DNA of 64,000 nt from positions 186,001 to 250,000 of the forward strand of contig PHAG01000001.1 in assembly GCA_002841625.1 (NCBI GenBank). The letters run 5' to 3'. The notes beneath the pieces are model-generated. The model was not told the origin of the DNA and searched no databases. It was given only the letters and a program-made list of their open reading frames with translations. Every line of letters starts with the position of its first letter. Position 1 is the first letter of the stretch. Of this stretch, positions 59,641 to 64,000 are shown piece by piece. The translations under genes and the position numbers were made by a program. Origin of the DNA: Firmicutes bacterium HGW-Firmicutes-1 (lineage in GTDB: Bacteria > Bacillota > Clostridia > Lachnospirales > Vallitaleaceae).

Positions 59641-59736
59641 GGACTTTAAAACGATTTTTGCTCACCTATAGCTTAATACCACCATTTTCTTCTATCTAAC
59701 CCTCCCTGTTGGATATATTTATATACGCTACAACTT

Positions 59737-59775
59737 AAAAGACTGAATTCAGCTTTTCACCGAACTCAGTCTTTT
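59737..59775 (+). terminator. Rho-independent terminator of cluster 2
   Basis: AAAAGACTGA (59737-59746) pairs with TCAGTCTTTT (59766-59775), extended by TTC/GAA, with a T run. Confidence 0.9.
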
Positions 59776-59834
59776 TTGTTTATTTATCATCCGTTACCAA
59801 TAACTATGCATTCTTTTCAAAATAACCTTTACGC

Positions 59835-60761
59835 TTACTTAGATAGACCTTGTTCAACTAAGAATGCTTTCGCAACATCATAAGGCTTTAAACCTTCTGC
59901 ATCTACGGCATAGTTCATTTCAATCATAGTTTCATTATCAACTACCCCTTCTAAACTCACTAATAATTCTTTAAGGTTTGGAGCTGTATCTGCAAATTCA
60001 TCAAACAATGTAGTTCTGGTTAAAAACGAACCATAGTATTGAGGAAAGAAGGAAAGATCATCTTTCAAGATAAGTAAATTGGATTTTTTGTTTAAGCCAT
60101 CTGTTGAGTAAACCATAGTTACATCGATATTACCACTGTCCATTGCTGCATATTTTAGCCCAATATCAATAGAACTACTGTCTTTCCATTCAATTCCATA
60201 GTGCTTATTAAATGGATTGAATCTCATTGTACCCTCTTCATCAAAAAATTCATGCTCTGCACCAAATATCAAATTTTCAGTAAATGGTTTTAGTTCACTT
60301 ATTGTGCTTATATTCTTTTCTTTAGCAAATCCTTTGTCAAGGGCTAAAGCATATGTATTTTCGAAGCCAAATTTACTAATTAATATAAGTCCCTTTTCTT
60401 CAATACCTTTTACATTTGTCCACTCAAATAAATCTTCACCTTCTGGTACATCACTTGGATCATGTCCTAAAATAGTGGTTAAAAGCGTTCCGTCATAACT
60501 TACATAAAGATCAACCTCTTCAGATGTTAGCGCATTTGCTGCTGCTACAGTATTCATGGAGTCATGAAATGTTACGGTTAAATCAGTATTTTCTTCGATC
60601 AAGATTCCTGCCATCTGCATTAAAATATCAATCTCAGAAAATTGTCCTTCTAATAAAACAATTTCTGTGTTTTTCTTTCCACCTCCACTACAACCCGAAA
60701 GTGCTCCAATCAATATTGCTGAAATGAATAGTAAAGAAAGTTTGTTTTTAAATTTAAACAT
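59835..60761 (-). CDS. Glycine betaine/osmoprotectant ABC transporter substrate-binding lipoprotein (OpuCC/OsmF type)
   Basis: 308 residues. The signal ends in LIGALSGCSGGG (lipobox Cys about 23). The mature part opens with EIVLLEGQFSEIDILMQMAGILIEENTDLTV, then VDLYVSYDGTLLTTILGHDPSD, the quaternary-amine-binding-protein pattern, and ends in VDAEGLKPYDVAKAFL. It is the last gene of the four-gene operon ATPase-permease-permease-binding protein. It binds compatible solutes such as betaine, carnitine or choline; which one is not decidable. Confidence 0.92.
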   Translation of the reverse strand: MFKFKNKLSLLFISAILIGALSGCSGGGKKNTEIVLLEGQFSEIDILMQMAGILIEENTDLTVTFHDSMNTVAAANALTSEEVDLYVSYDGTLLTTILGHDPSDVPEGEDLFEWTNVKGIEEKGLILISKFGFENTYALALDKGFAKEKNISTISELKPFTENLIFGAEHEFFDEEGTMRFNPFNKHYGIEWKDSSSIDIGLKYAAMDSGNIDVTMVYSTDGLNKKSNLLILKDDLSFFPQYYGSFLTRTTLFDEFADTAPNLKELLVSLEGVVDNETMIEMNYAVDAEGLKPYDVAKAFLVEQGLSK

Positions 60762-60786
60762 TTTATTCTCCTTTTTTATTTAAATT

Positions 60787-61374
60787 TTATCTTGCTTTTA
60801 AACCTTTTTCTATGTGCCCCAAACCAAAATCAAAGACTACCGCCATTACCATAAGTGTTAATGTAGCCTGAATTAATGTCGTCATATCTTGTATTAATAT
60901 AGCTCTGCTAATTGTTGATCCTAGTCCTCCTCCTCCCACTACTGCTCCAAATACTGCTGTACCTATGGAAGTTACTACTGCAATCCGAACCCCCGTAAAG
61001 ACGATAGGAAAGGATAAGGGAAACTCAACTTTAAAAAGTCGCTGTAACTTAGTCATACCCATACCTTTTGCTGCTTCTTTAATACCTTCGTCGATATTAT
61101 TCAATCCACTATAGGTATTCCTCACAATTGGAAGCAAAGAATACAACACAATTCCAATAATAACTGTGGTACTTGTGGCCCCAAAGAAAAGCATTATTAA
61201 GCCGAGTAAGGCAAGAACTGGTATTGTCTGCATGATGTCAACGCTCCATAAAATAACTGATCGGGTAGGTTTGAACATATAAGCGATCGCCCCAAGTATG
61301 AGACCTAATATAGTCGTAAATATGCACGCTACGCCTACTAAATATAAGTGTTGCAATACAAATCTCATTTCCAT
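60787..61374 (-). CDS. Osmoprotectant ABC transporter permease (OpuCD type)
   Basis: A 195-residue membrane protein with about five to six segments. The EAA loop is IDEGIKEAAKGMGMTKLQRLFKVEFPLSFPIVFTGVR. FGAVVGGGGLG is the usual C-terminal pattern. It pairs with the other permease. GGAGG overlaps the end of the preceding gene and the genes are 1 nt apart. Confidence 0.92.
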   Translation of the reverse strand: MEMRFVLQHLYLVGVACIFTTILGLILGAIAYMFKPTRSVILWSVDIMQTIPVLALLGLIMLFFGATSTTVIIGIVLYSLLPIVRNTYSGLNNIDEGIKEAAKGMGMTKLQRLFKVEFPLSFPIVFTGVRIAVVTSIGTAVFGAVVGGGGLGSTISRAILIQDMTTLIQATLTLMVMAVVFDFGLGHIEKGLKAR

Positions 61375-61375
61375 G

Positions 61376-62017
61376 TTATGTCCTCCCTTTCAGACCTCTT
61401 GGCGTAATTTTACTTTGAATGAAGTCAATAAGCAAACCTAAAATAATAGCAATCACAGCTGCTGGAAGCGCCCCACCAATGATTAAAACATTGTTATTTG
61501 TATCAATTCCTCTATAGATGAATTCTCCCAAACCACCAAGACCTATCATCGCAGCCAATACTGCCCAGCTTACTGTATATATCGTAGACATCCTAAGGCC
61601 ACTGATGATGGCACTCATAGCAAGTGGAATTTCAACTTTGAATAGAATTTGCATATTGCTCATACCACATCCACGTGCAGCCTCCTTTAAGCTTTCATCC
61701 ACGCTAAGTATGCCCGTGTAGGTATTTTTTAAAATCGGAAAAATCGCATAAATGGATAGTGCAATGATAACAGTTATTGGCTTCATCCCTATAAATATAA
61801 AAAGCACACCAATAAAAACCAAACCCGGAATCGTCTGAAAAACTCCAATTATAGGAATGACTATCTTTGATATCTTAGGAAATCTGGATAGTACTATTCC
61901 AAGTATTAATGCTATTATAAATCCAATGGCCACTGAAACAAAAACATATTGAAGATGTACTATGATAGCATGAACTAATTTATCTCCATATTTTTCTAAA
62001 AAGCTTATAATGCTCAA
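61376..62017 (-). CDS. Osmoprotectant ABC transporter permease (OpuCB type)
   Basis: 213 residues from a TTG at 62017 that overlaps the ATPase stop as TTGA. The ribosome site is the run of eight G (minus strand of 62023-62030), 5 nt upstream; an in-frame TTG at 62032 would precede it. The EAA loop is VDESLKEAARGCGMSNMQILFKVEIPLAMSAIISGLR, followed by AAMIGLGGLGEFIYRG. Translation depends on the homopolymer G tract that also codes for the end of the ATPase. Confidence 0.9.
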   Translation of the reverse strand: MSIISFLEKYGDKLVHAIIVHLQYVFVSVAIGFIIALILGIVLSRFPKISKIVIPIIGVFQTIPGLVFIGVLFIFIGMKPITVIIALSIYAIFPILKNTYTGILSVDESLKEAARGCGMSNMQILFKVEIPLAMSAIISGLRMSTIYTVSWAVLAAMIGLGGLGEFIYRGIDTNNNVLIIGGALPAAVIAIILGLLIDFIQSKITPRGLKGRT

Positions 62018-63135
62018 ATTATCCCCCCCCAAACTACACTTGCTAAGGCTTTCGTTATGCTACTTCCAGTTATTATACCCGCAACTGAGTCATTTTCATC
62101 TAATACGACGAGATAATCGGACTTGGTTTCAATCAATCTATCAAAAGCATGTTTCGCATTGGTGGTAATCATAACAGTTTCAATATTGCTATCCACAATC
62201 GTAGATACCATCTCACCAGGCTTACCATGTGCCCTTATATTTTCAATAGTCACTACACCTTTGAATCTATCGTTGGAATCCACAACAACTGCTGAATTCA
62301 ACTCTCTCTGCTTCATGAGGGAAATACATTCAAGCGTTTTTTTGGTCTCTAGTACAATTAATACTTTTTTCTTCATAACATCAGCACAAGTCAAATCATT
62401 ATCATTTGAAGAAGAAGTGATTTTCCCTAAAAAGTTACTAATGATTGGATCTGCTGGATTGTTAAGCATCTCTTCTGGTGCAGCTACTTGCAATATTTTA
62501 CCTTTGGACATAAATACAATCTTATCAGCCATATTAACCGCTTCATCCATATCATGTGTCACAAATATAATGGTTTTATGTAATTTCTTTTGTAGTAACT
62601 TCAGTTCATCTTGTAGGTTTTCTCTTGTAATGGGATCAAGCGCACCAAAAGGTTCATCCATTAATATAATAGGTGGTTCCCCTGCAAGTGCTCTTAGAAC
62701 ACCAACACGCTGTTGTTGCCCCCCACTTAATTCATTTGGATATTTATGCGCATTTTCTTCATATGGCATATTCACAAGTTCTAACAGTTCACGTACCCTT
62801 TGATTACATCTCTCTTTGCTCCACTTTAACAATTTAGGCACAACAGATATGTTCTCTTCAATGGTCATGTTAGGGAAAAGACCTATTTGTTGAATAACAT
62901 AACCAATTTCTCTACGAAGCTCAACTGCATCGATATTCATAATGTTTTTATCATCAATGAAAATAGTACCTTCATCCATTTTGATTAATTTATTTATTAA
63001 TTTTAGCGTTGTAGTTTTACCACAACCAGAAGGTCCAATGAGTACAACAAACTCTCCATCGTTAATTGTTAAGTTTAGGTTATCAATAACTTTTACATTA
63101 TTGTACTTTTTACTAACATTCTCGTAAACAATCAT
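62014..63135 (-). CDS. opuCA: Osmoprotectant ABC transporter ATPase with C-terminal CBS domains (OpuCA type)
   Basis: 373 residues from the ATG at 63135 (GGAG 6 nt upstream; a longer in-frame opening has none). Walker A GPSGCGKTT, signature LSGGQQQRVGVLRAL, Walker B IILMDEPFGALD, followed by two CBS domains (from about residue 250: CISLMKQRELNSAVVVDSNDRFKGVV and DRLIETKSDYLVVLDENDSVAGIITG). In OpuA the CBS pair senses ionic strength and gates transport. It is the first gene of the operon. Confidence 0.95.
   Translation of the reverse strand: MIVYENVSKKYNNVKVIDNLNLTINDGEFVVLIGPSGCGKTTTLKLINKLIKMDEGTIFIDDKNIMNIDAVELRREIGYVIQQIGLFPNMTIEENISVVPKLLKWSKERCNQRVRELLELVNMPYEENAHKYPNELSGGQQQRVGVLRALAGEPPIILMDEPFGALDPITRENLQDELKLLQKKLHKTIIFVTHDMDEAVNMADKIVFMSKGKILQVAAPEEMLNNPADPIISNFLGKITSSSNDNDLTCADVMKKKVLIVLETKKTLECISLMKQRELNSAVVVDSNDRFKGVVTIENIRAHGKPGEMVSTIVDSNIETVMITTNAKHAFDRLIETKSDYLVVLDENDSVAGIITGSSITKALASVVWGGII
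62023..62030. repeat. Homopolymer tract of eight C (G on the coding strand)
   Basis: A run of eight identical G:C pairs in an otherwise AT-rich region. It encodes WGG at the end of OpuCA and serves as the ribosome site of the next permease. It is a potential slippage site. Confidence 0.9.
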
Positions 63136-63237
63136 GTATTTCTCCTCTCTATGTATGAAATCATTTGGTAATCTTGAATCAGAAAATTTATTTGTCAAGG
63201 TTCCCAAAAATCAATTTTTATGTTTTTCAAAAATAAC

Positions 63238-63267
63238 TGACAACTTAATTTTAACATCAAGTTGTCA
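63238..63267. promoter_or_regulatory. Inverted repeat upstream of opu, putative GntR operator
   Basis: TGACAACTT (63238-63246) and AAGTTGTCA (63259-63267) form a perfect 9-bp inverted repeat with a 12-bp spacer, about 100-130 nt upstream of opuCA. Candidate binding site of the regulator at 63476. Confidence 0.55.
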
Positions 63268-63340
63268 CATTGTAAACCACAACATTAAAATTACCAACTA
63301 AAAAACCAATTAATTGTACTTCATTTTTTTCCATTCTTCG

Positions 63341-63370
63341 TATCATAATCAAGCATGCTTGCTTATGATA
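63341..63370. repeat. 30-bp near-perfect palindrome
   Basis: TATCATAATCAAGCA is followed directly by its reverse complement with one mismatch. It lies between the opu operator region and the GntR terminator. It could be an additional operator or an intrinsic barrier to transcription. Confidence 0.6.
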
Positions 63371-63389
63371 ACTTTTCTTGCAAACAAAA

Positions 63390-63414
63390 AAAGCACCTGC
63401 AATTGAGATGCTTT
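63390..63414 (-). terminator. Rho-independent terminator of the GntR/TrkA-C gene
   Basis: AAAGCATCT pairs with AGGTGCTTT on the minus strand (63390-63414), running into seven T's. Confidence 0.85.
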
Positions 63415-63475
63415 ACAAATAAGCCATAAATTTTGTTATTTTCCGTCTTGTTATTATACCTGCCATTTTGCATTA

Positions 63476-64000
63476 TTAATTATTGAGGTACCCAATAATA
63501 CGTTCGTATGCATTCTCATCTCCAATAAATATAAAAATATCTCCTTCTGTAAATAGCGCATATGGACCGGGAGAAAGTATAATCTGCCCCTCTCTTCTAA
63601 TGGCTATAATCGTAGCTCCCGTATTCTGCCAAAAATTTACTTCTGCAATAGTCTTTTCTAAGAGCTTACACGAATTACCAATGCCAATTTCAATTGGTGA
63701 AAAGGGATTCGTATTCTTAAATCTTTCAGAAAAATCTATTAGTTTGTTGATTTTTAATTCTAAATCTTCATTCATTTTTCTTTTATTTTGAATTATGGTT
63801 AAAATATCCTTCTTGATATAATTCAAGGAATCTATGTTTTTAAATTTTTCTATAAATTTATATGCATCGTTTCTTGATTTCACAACTATTCCGCTTCCTT
63901 GATATACCTCAACGATAAATACATCCTCTAACAATATAATTGCTCTGCGTATAGTTTCTGGCGAAACATTATATTGACTTGCTAACGTTGATCTCCCATG
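63476..64000 (-). CDS. GntR-type regulator with C-terminal TrkA-C (RCK_C) domain, partial
   Basis: The frame is open through the right edge of the window, so the N-terminus is missing. The first visible residues GRSTLASQYNVSPETIRRAI form the GntR helix-turn-helix, then LLEDVFIVEVYQGSGIVVKS is the wing. After a helical linker comes a TrkA-C domain (VNFWQNTGATIIAIRREGQIILSPGPYALFTEGDIFIFIGDENAYERIIGYL). TrkA-C domains bind cyclic di-AMP or other nucleotides in osmotic control, and this regulator lies beside an osmoprotectant operon. It is therefore the probable opu regulator. Confidence 0.88.
   Translation of the reverse strand, partial: HGRSTLASQYNVSPETIRRAIILLEDVFIVEVYQGSGIVVKSRNDAYKFIEKFKNIDSLNYIKKDILTIIQNKRKMNEDLELKINKLIDFSERFKNTNPFSPIEIGIGNSCKLLEKTIAEVNFWQNTGATIIAIRREGQIILSPGPYALFTEGDIFIFIGDENAYERIIGYLNN

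Noticed and set aside
62123-62803. 226-codon open frame opposite opuCA
   Set aside because: Antisense shadow of the ATPase and CBS region; no start signals.

Overview
The window looks like chromosome of a low-GC, spore-forming, largely fermentative Firmicute of the Clostridia type. The reasons are AT-rich sequence, strong AGGAGG ribosome sites, a SspH-type small acid-soluble spore protein gene (23794-23976), two oxygen-sensitive glycyl-radical enzymes with radical-SAM activases, a pyrophosphate-dependent phosphofructokinase, and ferrous-iron (Feo) uptake. No rRNA, tRNA, CRISPR, phage or intact transposase was seen. Species was not determined.

Layout. 1-2.8 kb: the end of a ribose-type sugar ABC operon (ATPase, binding protein, SDR) divergent from an HxlR regulator. 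3.3-9.7 kb: a seven-gene catabolic operon (two zinc alcohol dehydrogenases, cupin phosphoglucose isomerase, 2-hydroxyacid dehydrogenase, KDPG-type aldolase, phosphotriesterase-like lactonase, shikimate-dehydrogenase-like protein), then DeoR and RpiR regulators. 12-14.5 kb: SDR plus glycerol kinase. 14.6-19.4 kb: flavoprotein, alpha-amylase with its TetR regulator, two small genes and an acetate transporter. 19.7-23.6 kb: iron regulon (feoA, feoB, Cys-rich FeoB partner, Crp-like regulator, DUF2325 protein) with four Fur-box-like sites. 23.8-28 kb: sspH, ECF sigma factor with a DUF3795 partner, a decayed membrane gene, an oxidoreductase, a DeoR regulator. 28-34.3 kb: HAD phosphatase divergent from glycyl-radical cluster 1 (enzyme, activase, sugar reductase, FSA-type aldolase, a 31-codon stump of PTS enzyme I). 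34.3-44.2 kb: DUF2278 protein, then a lipB-lipA-E2-E3-E1(alpha/beta fusion)-transketolase block. 44.7-46.7 kb: DeoR regulator and PPi-phosphofructokinase. 46.9-49.3 kb: NIPSNAP protein, chemoreceptor and a small ORF with a 7-bp tandem repeat. 49.3-59.6 kb: glycyl-radical cluster 2 (sugar ABC transporter divergent from DeoR, activase, glycyl-radical enzyme, ROK kinase). 59.8-64 kb: Opu-type osmoprotectant transporter with a GntR/TrkA-C regulator cut by the window end.

How it works together. Most genes take up unusual sugars, polyols or sugar acids and feed them into the pentose-phosphate pathway and glycolysis (FSA aldolase, transketolase, PPi-PFK), with pyruvate or acetoin handled by a lipoylated dehydrogenase. 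Four DeoR-type regulators, one RpiR and one TetR each sit beside their own gene set, and repeated operator-like sequences are visible at several promoters.

The least explained items are: (1) two glycyl-radical enzymes of the Cys-x-Glu (dehydratase/lyase) type with unknown substrates; (2) a cruciform or cloverleaf repeat family (18.6 and 27.1-27.3 kb) whose stems covary; (3) the 3.3-9.6 kb sugar-acid/lactone operon; (4) a 140-nt near-perfect hairpin at 9.84-9.98 kb. All functional calls rest on reading motifs by eye; no database search was run.
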